NCBI RefSeq assembly: GCF_000372725.1
Contig: NW_005194951.1
Span: forward strand, 110,279-174,278
From: Emiliania huxleyi CCMP1516
Taxonomy: Eukaryota > Haptophyta > Isochrysidales > Noelaerhabdaceae
Reading direction: 5' to 3'
DNA length: 64,000 nt
The notes under the pieces were generated by a model, which had not been told where the DNA came from, did not search any database, and saw only the letters and a list, made by a program, of their open reading frames with translations. Position numbers and translations under genes: made by a program. Position 1 is the stretch's first letter. Each line of letters opens with the position of its first letter. Shown piece after piece: positions 47,263-57,869 of the stretch.

Positions 47263-47810
47263 GCAGCAGCCTGCCGCAGATTGCTGCCGTTGTCAGCGCC
47301 GCGATCCGCCGCCGCGCCGCCGCGCCGCCGCCGCCTGCGCCGCCTGCGCTCGCCGCCGCCTCGCAGACGACACTTCTCGCGCTCGAGGAGCCGCGCAGCG
47401 GGCCGCGAGGTGGAAGTCAAAGAGCCGCAGGTGTCGAGGTCATGAAATACTCAAATTTTGAACTTGCCCGAGACAGCCCGGAAACGGTCCCGAGCCGTAG
47501 CCCCGGTGTCGGCGCATCGCATCTCGGCCGTGAAGGGCCGGCTCCGCCGCTCAGTCGAGCAGCAGGAGCTCTGGGGCAAGTTTGTCGACTAAGTGGTTGA
47601 GCAAAAAAACGGCGAGGAAGCGGCACCGGCGGTATGCCGGGACGGACCCGGACCGGTCACATTGTGCAGAACCGCGGCGGCGAGCCGCCTCGGGCCCACA
47701 CACAGACAGGAGGGCTGGGCGCCGCGGCACTTGACCGCGCCGCCAGCGAGGCGAGAGCAGCAGCCGACGACCAGCCGACATGGCAGTTGCAACCGCGCGA
47801 ACTTCTCAGA
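47210..47810 (+). repeat. Second copy of the CAG-containing dispersed repeat
   Basis: A (CAG)11-like tract at 47226-47260, then the block matching 36050-36380. It has a shared 3' segment (GCCGACATGGCAGTTGC) but diverged flanks. It follows the same order as the copy at 35940-36380. Confidence 0.75.
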
Positions 47811-48093
47811 GATTGTGAATGAGCTTGGTTGCCTGTGGCGGGGGCGGTCGAGTGCACGGAGCTAAGTGCCTCGCCGTCCTCGCGGGAGTCGCTTAGGCGG
47901 CTCCCGAGCCGTGGTGTACCTGTGTTAGTGCCAGTGCACGCCAGTCCCGTGCGTTTGGTCCGCGCCCTTGTCGTGCCAGTGTGCTAAGAAAGAAAGAATT
48001 TAAACAAAACAACTCTCTCTCACAGCACACAGGCTCGACACAGGTGCGAACTGGCGCGTGCTAGTACTATCACCGGCACACCACCGGAGCCGC

Positions 48094-48876
48094 CTAAGCG
48101 ACTCCGTTAAGAACGGCAATGCACTTAGCTCCGTGCACAATGCCGCTGTCCCCGCACGCTAGCTCGTTCACCGTCTGCCACGCCACGGCGGTGTGGAGAA
48201 CGACAGACAAGCGCTGCATCTGCAGCCCGTGCCAGTTCTTGGTGGTCCATGTGACCTCATCGAGGTGCTGAGCGTGCGAAAGTTTGTTACTCAGCTGGTC
48301 CGCCGCCTGCCGAAGAATTCTGCGGACGCCGTCCCCGAAGCCGCCGAACGTCTCGAAGTCGAGCAAGCGCAGGTCGCAATTCTTCTCCCGCGCGAACCGG
48401 TAGTCGCCCTTCTCGTAGGGGGCCGTCACAGGTGCCCCCGCCTCCGCCTCCCCCTCACTCTCCCCCTCCTCCTCTTCCGCCGCCGCCGCCTCCGCCTCTG
48501 CATCCTCCGCCTCCCTCCCCCCCTCCCCCCCCCCTCCCGGCCGCGGCCATGCAGCATGCCCTAACACTAAGTCGAGCAGCTCCCGCTCGGTGTTGCCGAA
48601 GGCGACAAAAGCCCCCTTCCAGCCGAGCCGATCGCCACCCTTGCACGCAAGCGAGCTCGTCAGTTTCAAGTCGCCAACGAGGCGCACATGCCCTTTGCCG
48701 ATGTTCGCCGCCGCCACGTCAGGTTGTTTTGGGTTACTGTAACTGAGGTGTGCAGTCGGCTCCATCTCGATGAGCATGCCCCACGCTGAGCGAAGGGTCT
48801 TGACGAGTCGTTTGAGCAGGTATTTGTGTCGTGTTGCGTCGAAGAAAGAAAGAAAACAGCTATCCAAGGGAGGCTG
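48094..48876 (-). CDS. Unknown protein of a multicopy family, 5' end cut by a DNA element
   Basis: Open frame of about 260 codons, no family recognised. Readable parts are ATRHKYLLKRLVKTLRSAWG, GKGHVRLVGDLKLTSSLACK, an acidic Glu/Ala low-complexity stretch, and LLDFETFGGFGDGVRRILRQ … TKNWHGLQMQRLSVVLHTAV. The frame is open up to the terminal inverted repeat at 48877 with no native ATG, so the true 5' end is probably displaced. A frameshifted relative lies at 22155-22680. A gene-like ORF with intact frame suggests selection, or recent duplication. Confidence 0.5.
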   Translation of the reverse strand, partial: QPPLDSCFLSFFDATRHKYLLKRLVKTLRSAWGMLIEMEPTAHLSYSNPKQPDVAAANIGKGHVRLVGDLKLTSSLACKGGDRLGWKGAFVAFGNTERELLDLVLGHAAWPRPGGGGEGGREAEDAEAEAAAAEEEEGESEGEAEAGAPVTAPYEKGDYRFAREKNCDLRLLDFETFGGFGDGVRRILRQAADQLSNKLSHAQHLDEVTWTTKNWHGLQMQRLSVVLHTAVAWQTVNELACGDSGIVHGAKCIAVLNGVA

Positions 48877-49092
48877 CACTGGTCAAACTATTAGCCTCAT
48901 AATGAGGAAAAGGCTAATAGCGATTTCAAATAGTGCTACTATTAGCTCAGAGGGGCTAATAGTGCAATTATTAGGTGTGCTAATAGCCGATGTCCTAATA
49001 ATGGACCCTCATAATGCGCACTTAGCGATTTCGCGATTCATGCCGCATGCTTCACGGCGCGCCCCGGCCTAATAGCTGGGCCTCATAGCGAC

Positions 49093-49371
49093 ATGCCGGC
49101 CACGGAGCTCGTCGCGCCCATGCCGCCATCGGCGCCCGCTGACCATCTGGCGTGCAGCGAGAAACCCTCTGCGAGCTGGCGCCAGCGTGGTGGTTTGGCG
49201 GCGTGCGGCGCAGCGCTGGTCTTCTTCGCGTCCATCCACGCTGTGATCGCGGAGGATCCGGCGAGAAGCCTTGCGCTGCCATCGGTCAAGGCGCAGCTGG
49301 ACGAGACGATGCGAGAGGAAGGCCGGCGGCTTTTCGAAGCGCAGCACGACCTGCCGCGCCCGGCGCGCTGA
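49093..49371 (+). CDS. Small membrane/secreted protein ORF inside the TIR element
   Basis: 92 codons: MPATELVAPMPPSAPADHLA, then a hydrophobic segment (GLAACGAALVFFASIHAVIA, about residues 33-52), then a charged tail ending EEGRRLFEAQHDLPRPAR. The composition is protein-like. It may be the first exon of a longer cargo gene continuing to the block at 49983-50178. No family recognised. Confidence 0.4.
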   Translation: MPATELVAPMPPSAPADHLACSEKPSASWRQRGGLAACGAALVFFASIHAVIAEDPARSLALPSVKAQLDETMREEGRRLFEAQHDLPRPAR

Positions 49372-49982
49372 TGCCGACCACTGCAGGGTTTGTTGTCGAC
49401 GAGCAGCTGTTTTTCTTGTTTGACTTGGCGATTTGAGAGTCGCGCACAGCACACTGGCCAGTGTTCTCCTCGCTCGCTCCCCGCTCGCCTCGGTGACCTG
49501 TCGCCCACCAGCGCGCGGCGACCGCGCGCACACCACCAGCGCGCGGCGACCGCGCACACCGCGCCCGCCGGCTCTCCGCCCTCCTCACCACCCGTCGGCG
49601 CTGTCCGCAGGCATGTGAGGCGGAACGGCGACCGCACAGCGCGCGCGGGTGTGGAGAACGTGATCAACCGCCGGGCTTCGGCCCCTCGCCGGCGCAGCGC
49701 CGGCGAGGTCCTGGGTCATCCCCGGGCGGCGGTCCGGGCGGCAGCAGATCTCTGCGCCGCCCGCATCCTGTTCGTGATCAGGGCGTGCGCAGTTTGAAAT
49801 TGCAAGGTCCGAGCGCGCGCCCGCGCCCGCCGCGCCCCGCACGCAGCCACATCCTGCGTTCTGCGGCGGCAGCGGCCTTATCTCTCTCTCTCCCTGCTCT
49901 CCCAAGCCGTGCGCACCGTCGCCGCGCGCGCGCGCCGCCGCAAGCTGCCGGGCTGACGCTCGTCCCCGTGCCCCTGTTGCGC

Positions 49983-50178
49983 AGGCAACACCCGCGCTCG
50001 TGCGGACCGCACGACCAGCTTCCTGCTCGCGCCGCCCTCGCTGTGGCCCGGCGTCTCCGCCGGCGGCTGGTGCGTCAAGGTGATGAAGAGCACCACCAAG
50101 CCTGACGTCACCACGGTCAAGTTCAACGACTCCACGTTCTCGTTCGCCGTGGTTGCCTCATGGAAGCCCGTCTCCTAG
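49983..50178 (+). CDS. Probable C-terminal exon of the element's cargo gene
   Basis: Plus-strand frame AGNTRARADRTTSFLLAPPS … GGWCVKVMKSTTKPDVTTVK … FAVVASWKPVS followed by TAG. The Trp-Val…Val-Lys-Phe-Asn-Asp pattern looks like a small beta domain, and the preceding CCCCTGTTGCGCAG is a good splice acceptor. Too short to assign. Confidence 0.4.
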
Positions 50179-50443
50179 AGAGTCGGCGCCATCGCTCTTG
50201 CCGCGCCGCGCGTAGTGCGCGTCGCGCGGGTACCGCACTATTAGGGCCCTATTAGGGCCACTATTAGGCTCTCATAGTGCCCTAATAGCGCCCTAATAGT
50301 CGCTATTAGCCCATCTCATAGTGGTGTTCTAATAGCTCCAGACGTTATGAAGCTCAGCTATTAGCCCCTCTGAGCTAATAGTAGCACTATTTGAAATCGC
50401 TATTAGCCTTTTCCTCATTATGAGGCTAATAGTTTGACCAGTG

Positions 50444-51683
50444 TGCTGCAAGACAGTTATTTCTTTTCCTGAGATTTTTTAAAATGCGTCTTGTCCTTTC
50501 GCCTGCGGAAACGACCAGCGACCCCATTCGTGTTACCCCGGAAGCTCCGACGAGTTGCCACCTCCAGTGCAGCTCGGACCTGCGCACCTGCGCATCTTCG
50601 CTATGGCCGAGACCCCCAAGGGCAAGGCTGCGGCGACGGACTGGGTGCCCCCCCCCCCCCCCNNNNNNNNNNNNNNNNNNNNNNNNNNNNNNNNNNNNNN
50701 NNNNNNNNNNNNNNNNNNNNNNNNNNNNNNNNNNNNNNNNNNNNNNNNNNNNNNNNNNNNNNTCCCCCCCCGCCCGCCCCACGGCGCCCAAGCACATCGG
50801 CCCGCACCCCGCAGGGGCGAAGACTGTCTCACGCCGGCAAGGACACGGTCTTCGGCGACAGCGTCGAACACGAGGTGTTCTCCCCGCTCCCGGCCGCACA
50901 CCCCACCCACCGCCCTGACCCCGCACCGTTCCATCAGCACACGGTCGAGTGCACCGTCGAGCCGAGCACCGGCGTCTGCTATGTCGAACCCGGCATGGAC
51001 AAGACCGGACGGGTTCGAAACCCCTCTCGCCCAGCGCCCTCCCGCGCGGGGCTCATCCTGACTCCCCATATCGCTAGGACGAGCTCAACACGAAGCTCTT
51101 CAAGGTCCTCGACTCGCACAAAGAGATTCATCCAAAGATGACGCCGTTCGACCGCGCCAAGATGAAGGCTATCATCTTCCAGGGCAGGACGACTGGACGC
51201 GACACCAAGTACGCCAACCCGTACTACGAGGGCACCGAGGGCTGGACCAACGTCCACTACTACCGCAAGCACTTCATCACCACTCCCAAGTACCTCGCCA
51301 AGGCGCGCGCGCTTGCCAGCAGCCGCGTCACCAGCCACTGCCTTCCCGCCACCCACAATGAGATATCATGACCTCCCACCCTCTGCTTGCAGCGGCTCGC
51401 TGAGGTGGTGAAGGTGGTCCCCGGCTTCAATGAGGAGGTCAAGTTCTACAAGCGGGTCACGCACGAGGGCGGCGCCATCGAGACTGAGCCAACGACGCTG
51501 GACGAGATCATGGAGATGGAGATCACGATGGTGCTCCCCCCCCAGCCTCAGTCGAGGCGGGAGAGCGAGCTGAGCCGCAAGCTCGAGGCCGCGTATGCGG
51601 AGGCGACTGCTGCCAAGCGGCAGCGCACCGGCCCCCCTAAATTCACACTACACACACATCACACACATACACATTCACATTAG
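50444..51683 (+). CDS. Unknown multi-exon gene interrupted by an assembly gap
   Basis: Well-defined 3' part: exon ending 51012 (AGKDTVFGDSVEHEVFSPLP … PGMDKTGR), 51078-51302 (DELNTKLFKVLDSHKEIHPK … YYRKHFITTPKYLAK) and 51393-51683 (RLAEVVKVVPGFNEEVKFYK … ending HTHTHSH). The introns 51013-51077 (GT-AG) and 51303-51392 (GC-AG) keep frame. The 5' part is uncertain because of poly-C and 100 N at 50663-50762; ATG at 50603 (MAETPKGKAAATDWVPPP) may be the start in another exon. No family recognised; the protein is rich in Lys/Tyr/Thr and looks globular. The gene is adjacent to the TIR element end at 50443. Confidence 0.55.
50663..50762. other. Assembly gap (100 N)
   Basis: A fixed-length gap flanked by long C homopolymers on both sides. 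Confidence 0.99.
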
Positions 51684-52501
51684 AGGGTGTCTACTGCAAA
51701 TACGTGTAAATGTACTGTAGTACTCCAAATCACCTCCTTTCAAAGGCCACAACAAAGGTGCTTACAATCTGCAGACAATTCCGGACATCGAGGTCTCGCG
51801 GCACCGGAATCCCCGACACAAGACGGCGCCGCGCTCGCTGGCGCTCTACGACTGTAGATCGCACGCCGCATACGATAGGCCGGGGAGCTAAGAGGCGCGA
51901 TTAAAATTTCTTTCCAATTTCACGTGGTCGCAGCCGGAGGGGATGTCGACCTTAAGCTAATTGGCGTCGCCCTTGCTTTCGCTCGCTGTGGCCCAGCTCG
52001 GAGAGCGGCTTGAGGTCGATGGGTGGCATGGGTGCGATGCTCGTCACGTGCCGTCTGCACCCACTCGATGGTGGCGCTGCGGGCGACCGCTGCCACGGCC
52101 AGCGCGAGCATCGCACACCATCGTCGCATGGCTGACTGAGTGGAGCTGAGTCGGAGAACTGAGGCGGTGAGACTGTAGAGTCCGCGGTGGGGGGCTCCAG
52201 GCGGTGAGACTGGAGCCGATTTTCGTTTTCTTTTTAAACAGACAAAAGCCGCGCGCAAAGGAAACAGTAGTAGGGGGAGGGCTCCCAGGGCTTCGAAAGA
52301 AAGAAAGAAAGAAAACACACAACCCAAGGGAGGGATGGGAGAACGGCACGCCGCCACCACACAGGGATTTTAAGGAGAGGAGTGTGATGCGCTTCGAGGT
52401 TTTTCAGTTGAATGGCCTGCTTTTCTTTCGCTGAGATTTTTATCTTTTTACGAATTCTTTGGAGCGAGGAAGGCGGCGCGAGCGATCTCATCCGCCCCGC
52501 G
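51684..52501. other. Intergenic; possible small secreted protein and dispersed module
   Basis: The minus ORF from Met at 52129 begins MRRWCAMLALAVAAVARSAT, a good signal peptide; a different frame downstream reads APMPPIDLKPLSELGHSERK then stop, so a two-exon mini-gene is possible. 52290-52390 is a copy of the GAAAGAAAGAAAGAAAACA … CCAAGGGAGGGATGGGA module that lies just upstream of the RING membrane gene. Confidence 0.35.
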
Positions 52502-53823
52502 ATGTCAGATTTCCAGGCGTACAACCATGCCGCCGACGCGGCCTACGCAACCGCGGTGGAGCGGCACCACCGTCGGGAGGCGCAGGAGGCTGCGTCGGGA
52601 CTGCTCAAGGCTGGCGTGATTGCGGCAGCGGTGGGCGCGTGCTGCGCGCTGGTGATGCTGCTCGCCGGCCCGCGCGAGCTCGACGCGGCCCTTCCGCCGC
52701 TGGTGCTGCTCTTCGGCTGCTGCGCCGCGCTCCCTCCTCTCGTCAACGAGCTCCTCTTCCAGAGCCGACGGGCACGGCGCATCATGGTGGAGGTCGTCTC
52801 GTCCCTCCCTGCGGCAGGACTCGGCTTCGTCGGCGGCATCTACTGCCTGCCGCACGCGGCTTGGGCCGGCTACGTCGGCGGCCAGCTCGCGCAGCTAGTG
52901 TGGCTGTACGTCCGCTATTTTGGCTTGCCGATACGCCCGTTGCTGGATCGTGTGAGCCGTCTTGCGGAGCAGAGGCGTGAGTTCATCAGGAAGCCGGCGC
53001 AGAGGCAAGCTGGGACGCAGAGGCAAGCAGAGGCGAGGAGGCAGGAGGCGAAGCTGCGGCGGCGGGGCCGCCGGCAGGCGCAGCAGGAGGAGGCGGCGGA
53101 GGCGGAGAGTCGGCGGCGGGAGGCGGAGGCGGAGCGGGAGAGGAGGAGGGAGAAGGAGGAGGCGAGGAGGAGGAGGCAGCGGCTGCAGGAGGAGGAGGCA
53201 GCGGCGAGGAGGAGGAGGCAGGAGGGGGAGGAGCGGCGGGCAGAGGTGCGGGCCTTCGAGTCCAGATGGGAACCTTCTAGGAACCTTCTAGGAACCTTCC
53301 AGGAACCTTCTAGGCGCGGGCCTTCGAGGCCAAGCTTCAACGCGTGTGCGATACAATCGGGTCGGAGGCGGCGGAGGCGGCGGTGGCGGAGGAGGAGGCA
53401 GAGAGAGCGAGGGCGGCGGCTGCGGCGGCGGCAGAGGAAACGGAGGCGGCGGAGGCGGCGGAAGCAGCAGAGGCCGCGGAGGCAGCAGAGGCGGCGGAGG
53501 CGGCGGAGGCGGAGGCTGCGGCAGCTTCGGGCGCGGCGCCAGGCCCTCCGCAAGCCGCGCCGAGCGGTCCTGCCCCGCCGGCTGCGGCGGTGTCGCTGGC
53601 CGACGCTCGCTTCGACACGGGCCGCCGCCCGGCAGTGCCAGAGTCGACGCTTGGCGGAGACACGACGTGCATCGTCTGCTTCACGCACCCGAAGACGCAC
53701 GTCGCGGTCCCGTGCAACCACCGCTGCTCCTGCGGCCCGTGCTCCGCGCGGATGTCAGAGTGCCCGTACTGCCGCGAGCCAGTGATAGTGTGGGTGGATT
53801 CCTCGCGCATCCGTGATGTGTAG
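52502..53823 (+). CDS. Multi-pass membrane RING finger protein
   Basis: join(52502..53245,53314..53823), 417 aa. About four hydrophobic segments (near residues 35-57, 64-86, 98-127, 130-145) are followed by a long Arg/Glu/Ala coiled coil (about 155-300) and a C-terminal C3HC4 RING (CIVCFTHPK…PCNHRCSCGPC…CPYCR, about 367-405), so a membrane-bound ubiquitin ligase is likely. The 68-nt GT-AG intron consists of CCTTCTAGGAA repeats between two copies of GCGGGCCTTCGAG, and its removal gives EERRAEARAFEAKLQRV in frame. The last ~75 residues are close to those of the ankyrin-RING protein at 13867-15444. Met at 52412 is in frame but less likely. Confidence 0.82.
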
Positions 53824-54660
53824 CAGCACAGAGGCAAACGCGGCGCGCCCACACTCCGCATGTTGGCAGGCCGCTTCTTATTAGCTAAACTAGTGCCTGG
53901 ACTCCCCGTTTTTGTAGCTTGTCGGTCGATTGATTGATAGGAAGGTGATAGGAGTAATCGAGATCTCTGCGAGAGAGTAGTAGATCGCAGACAGTAGATC
54001 GCAGACCAGGAGTGGAGATCCTAGCCGATTCTACCGCACAGTCGGGCTTGGTTGAAGATGGAAGATTGAGATCACAGATTGTGGATCGTGTTGGCAGTTG
54101 CCAGGGTCAAAGGTGGAGATTGGAGATGGAAAACACAGATCGCAGATCCTCGCGCCGGGCATCCATCACTGGGGCGGAGATTGGAGATCGAGATTGGAGA
54201 TTGGAGATCGCAGCTGGCGGCGGCAGGGGTCAAATGGGAGATTGGAGATCAGAGATTGGAGATGTGCGGTGTGAATGAATCCATAGCGCATCTCCTTGAA
54301 GGCTCGAGCCCCCCCCCTCCCCCGCCCCCCCGAATCGAGATTGGAGATTGGAGATTGGAGATGGAGATCGGAGATCTGAACTGGATCCGGCAAAATATGA
54401 CGCTGGAGATTGGAGATTGGAGATAGAGATTGGAGATCTGACTGGATCCGGCCTAAGATGTGTCGACGCTGGAGATTGGAGATTGGAGATTGGAGATTGG
54501 AGATCACAGAGGCCGCTGTGATGATCTTTTTGTTTTTTAAAGGTTACTGGTGCGCGGACGGCCCGGGGAGCCTGCGGCGCCATTTTAATCTGCGCTCCTC
54601 TTTATGGCCTGCGGCGCCTGGCTTGAGCTAGGAAGTGTAAACGAGTCCGCCAGGGCGGTA
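53824..54660 (+). repeat. GATTGGAGAT minisatellite region
   Basis: From about 54050 to 54510, tandem 10-bp GATTGGAGAT/GATCGGAGAT units with interruptions. No gene seen. Confidence 0.85.
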
Positions 54661-54847
54661 TGCAAACACGGAGCGCGCTGCGCGCGCGGTCTATGTACGC
54701 CGAACTGGGGGCGTTATCGTGTGGTTCGCGCTGCCATCAACAAATAATTTTGTGTGAGGGGGGGGGAGGGGGGGGGGGGGGGACGCCTCATTCATGTGGC
54801 ACGTTGTGGCAGAAGATGTGCTTCGAGCGAGCGAGAAAGACGAAGGC

Positions 54848-55231
54848 CTACACAGGCAGATTTGCACATGCACATGTGACAAGGGGGCAACGCGTGCAGG
54901 GCGAGAGGGCGGCTCGACACGCCTGCTCCGCGGCCTCCGTGTTGGTGCTCGGAACGAAATGTAGAGGGCCCTCCTTGGTGTGCACGAGATGCTTGTACAA
55001 CCCGCCAAGGCCTCCCTCCGTGTCGAGCCGGTCAATCAGCACGCCGACGTCAGAGGAGCAGAGTGCCGACCCGGCGGGCAGCCGCTCATGGACGCGACGG
55101 GCACGCTCAGGCACGCCAGGTGGGAAGTGGTGCATGCCGCTCAGGAGCGCCACGAGCTCCTCCTCGGTCTTTAGAGGATACAGGTTCGCGGCGAACTCGG
55201 TCATGCCAGAGACTAACGAGGTGAGCTCCAT
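54848..55231 (-). CDS. Hypothetical protein
   Basis: 127-codon ORF with convincing composition: MELTSLVSGMTEFAANLYPL, then HHFPPGVPERARRVHERLPA, then VGVLIDRLDTEGGLGGLYKH and EGPLHFVPSTNTEAAE. No family recognised. The last 25 residues (Cys/Thr-rich) may be intronic. Upstream (55250 onwards) is GATCTCCAATCTC-rich sequence that could contain its promoter. Confidence 0.45.
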   Translation of the reverse strand: MELTSLVSGMTEFAANLYPLKTEEELVALLSGMHHFPPGVPERARRVHERLPAGSALCSSDVGVLIDRLDTEGGLGGLYKHLVHTKEGPLHFVPSTNTEAAEQACRAALSPCTRCPLVTCACANLPV

Positions 55232-55249
55232 CGCGGCGCGCTCATAACA

Positions 55250-57343
55250 AGGAGGCGCGTTCTCCGATCTTCATCTCCAATCTCCAATCTCGTGGGGGAG
55301 GCGTGTGCGCGTGTCAGGGGGGGGATCGAAGTCCTTCCAAGGGGATGCTCTTTTCCTTTCACACCTTCAAGCGGATCTCCACCCTCTTTTCGCGCCATTT
55401 TGCAATCTCCAGTCGGCCACACGATTCTTGAGGCGCCTTTGGCGCGAAGTCAACATCTCCGTCTCCGGCCTGAGATCTCGAGGTGCCGATGGCGGCAGCT
55501 CAAGATCTCTATCTTCAGTTAAAGATCTCTGAGTTTTGTGAGAGATGCTGTGTGTGGAAGATCTCTGATCGGCATCTACGATCTCCACTCAACAAATCTA
55601 CTGGTGTCCCGCAGAGATCTCGATGTATGGGTGATAGTGCCAGTGAGCAGTGTGCAGTGGCGCGGATTGACGCTATGTGCCCACAGTGTGGCCGAGATCA
55701 CAGGGCACGAGTGTGTGACTGCCGGCCGAGGTCAGCCGAGATGAGCAAGGTGCCGAGACTAAAGCCGAGACAAGCGGTGTGATTAGTGAGATTCGGATTG
55801 CAAGGCTCGGCCCTAGGCGAGATTTGGACAATAAGCAAGATCGGACCTCCGCCAAGCTCCGCCGAGATCCTCCGACCGCCGAGGTTGTCCGACCGAGATC
55901 GACCGAGGTCGAGATAAAGGGATATACAGTGTCAAGTCGTGGAGTGATCGACGGGTGCCGAGATGGGGAGACCGGCTCGTTGGTGTGACAGTGAGCGACA
56001 CAATCGTCGGCGCCGCGCTTACCTTATCGCGGCGCCCCGCAGTCTACACGCCTCAGGCGCACCCCTGAACGCGCCATGAGCGCGCAGGCACATAGCAGCG
56101 CCGCGCCAAAAGGTCATTCCCTCACCCGACCCGCGGCTCCACAGGCTGCAGCGGTCCGCTCACCTGCACAGGGCAAAAACGTGTAGCTTAACAGACTAGT
56201 TGTGACGATCAGTGCTGGCGGAGGCCTCATCGCCGCGAATGTTGCCAGTCGCGGCGGGATCTGACGTCGCGTTCGAGGTGTGCATTGGCGGACGTCGCGT
56301 TCGAGGTGTGCATTGGCGGAGGGGTCGCATGGCTGAGAGAGGCAGAGGCAGCAGGCGGGTGGTGGGGCGGCACCTGTTGCTGCCATGGGCAGCGCCGAGC
56401 CGCGGCGGAGTCGCTCCGTAGGTCCGCGTTGAGCCGCACGAGTGCGCCGACCCGTCGCGAGGTGCCTGCGCGGGGGTGATGTCGCGCCGATGGCTGAGTA
56501 CACGCGGCCGTGAGCGGCTTTGCGCGGAGAGGCGGCGCGCAGGAGGCAAGGGTGGGCGCGCCGGCGGTCGAGCCACCGAACAATTCGACGTGGCGCAGCT
56601 CCGCGCTGGCGAGTACGACCGAGCTCATGATGTCGTCGGCGGTCACGCGACGAGCGAGAGCCGCAGGAGCCCTCTGAAAACCAGGCGCGCAAAGGCGTCC
56701 GGTGAGCAATGCGCGCGAACAGCCACCTGTGGGCGGTCACCGGGGGTGGCGGTCAAGCACGCTCCGGGGTGGATCTGGTGCTTCTAGTATCACTGGTGGG
56801 CTGGGTGTGCAGCAGCAGCGCTCAAAAGGAGGCAAAACACGCGGCTGCTACTTTGAGTGTCAGCTTTCTCGACGCACCGTGCTCGGCCCCGCTGAAAAGC
56901 TGGCTGGTGGTCGCGCGCGGCGCGTCGGCGCGGCTCCGACTGGTCGGGCACCTCGGCTGGGTCCATCAGCACGAGGCCTGCCCCGTCGGGCAGCCCCGCG
57001 AGCGCATGTAGCCCGCCCCCAGACGCTGTAACCCGCCCCCAGATCGCGCTGGTTGGTAGGAAAAGACGAGGCGACCCGAGGGGGGGTCCGAATAAGATAC
57101 ATCATAGCGCGGGGGGCGGGGAGAACAACGTACGACGCCGCGCGCAAGCAAGCTGCCCACCCAGGCGAGCACGGAGCCAGAACAGACCTGCACTTGGAGC
57201 ACTTGGAGCGCAGTCGGCAACCTCACACACCCAGGGCCGGGGAGCTAAGAAGCGCACCCAGAGGCCATAAAGTCAACACGGGTCTCCGAGGGTTAGTCCG
57301 CGCTTTGGGGTTCCCCTAGCGGGGGAGCGCCCGAGCACCCCCT
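55250..57343. other. Intergenic 2.1 kb, GAGATC-rich, no firm gene
   Basis: 55250-56000 is rich in GATCTC/GAGATC-type short repeats. On the minus strand 57010-56880 reads LHALAGLPDGAGLVLMDPAE…, perhaps an exon, but nothing extends it. 57183-57240 is one of four copies of a CACTTGGAGCACTTGGAG … CCAGGGCCGGGG module. Confidence 0.4.
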
Positions 57344-57614
57344 CTACTCGGAGCTAATACACACCCGACTCGAACACGACGTACCCTCTCTCACCCGACC
57401 TCTCCGCTCCATACCCCGGGCGCGCACGCCTCACCCCCACTCACTCTAGGAGAGAGAGCCCCCGACCCCTCTTGCTTGGTCTGCTCTCCCGTTCGTTCGC
57501 TTTCCGCTGGTTCGGCAACGGGTGTGGGGCGCCGGCCTTCCCCTCTTGTGCTTCCTGACTGCCGTCGCACTTGGAGCACTTGGAGTGCGATCGGCAGCCT
57601 CACATCCAGGGCCG
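57344..57614 (+). repeat. ~270-bp direct repeat, second copy at 62852-63120
   Basis: CTACTCGGAGCTAATACACA … CAGCCTCACATCCAGGGCCG is nearly identical at the two places, in the same orientation, 5.5 kb apart, enclosing the BspA-type LRR gene. The right ends stop at the same base but the following sequences differ (LRR gene 5' copy here, unrelated sequence at 63121). Confidence 0.9.
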
Positions 57615-57735
57615 GGGCGTCGGTGACGACGACCTGCCAGCCGCCCACGTCCAAAGTCTCGGAGCTGGGCGGCGGCCCGGCGTCGCTCGGCAGCGGCGCA
57701 GAAGGCGTCGAGGCGGGCACCATCAACGGCAAAAG
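57615..57735 (-). pseudogene. Truncated 5' end of the BspA-type LRR gene
   Basis: On the minus strand it reads MVPASTPSAPLPSDAGPPPS then [15 protein letters not shown], matching the N-terminus of the 1441-aa protein ([15 protein letters not shown]). Similarity ends at 57615, where the 270-bp repeat begins. No LRR units are present. Confidence 0.8.
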
Positions 57736-57869
57736 AATTTTACTCAGACTGCCTCGCACGACATTGGGCACGGGACTGGCGCGCACTGGCACTAACACCG
57801 GTACACCAAAAAAAATTGCAACAAAACTCCCTCGCACGACACTGGGCACGTAATTGATTGAACAGTCTC

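Larger units (their letters stand above)
48877..50443. mobile_element. DNA element with perfect 86-bp terminal inverted repeats
   Basis: The ends 48877-48962 and 50358-50443 are exact reverse complements (starting CACTGGTCAAAC…). Inside each TIR there are many CTATTAG/CTAATAG subterminal motifs, dense also at 50235-50340. The flanks show TG on both sides (48875-48876 and 50444-50445), a possible 2-bp target duplication. CACT…AGTG ends and subterminal repeats recall the EnSpm/CACTA group, but that superfamily makes 3-bp duplications, so the class is open. No transposase is seen in 1567 bp; the element looks non-autonomous and carries gene-like cargo. Perfect TIRs imply recent mobility. Confidence 0.85.
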
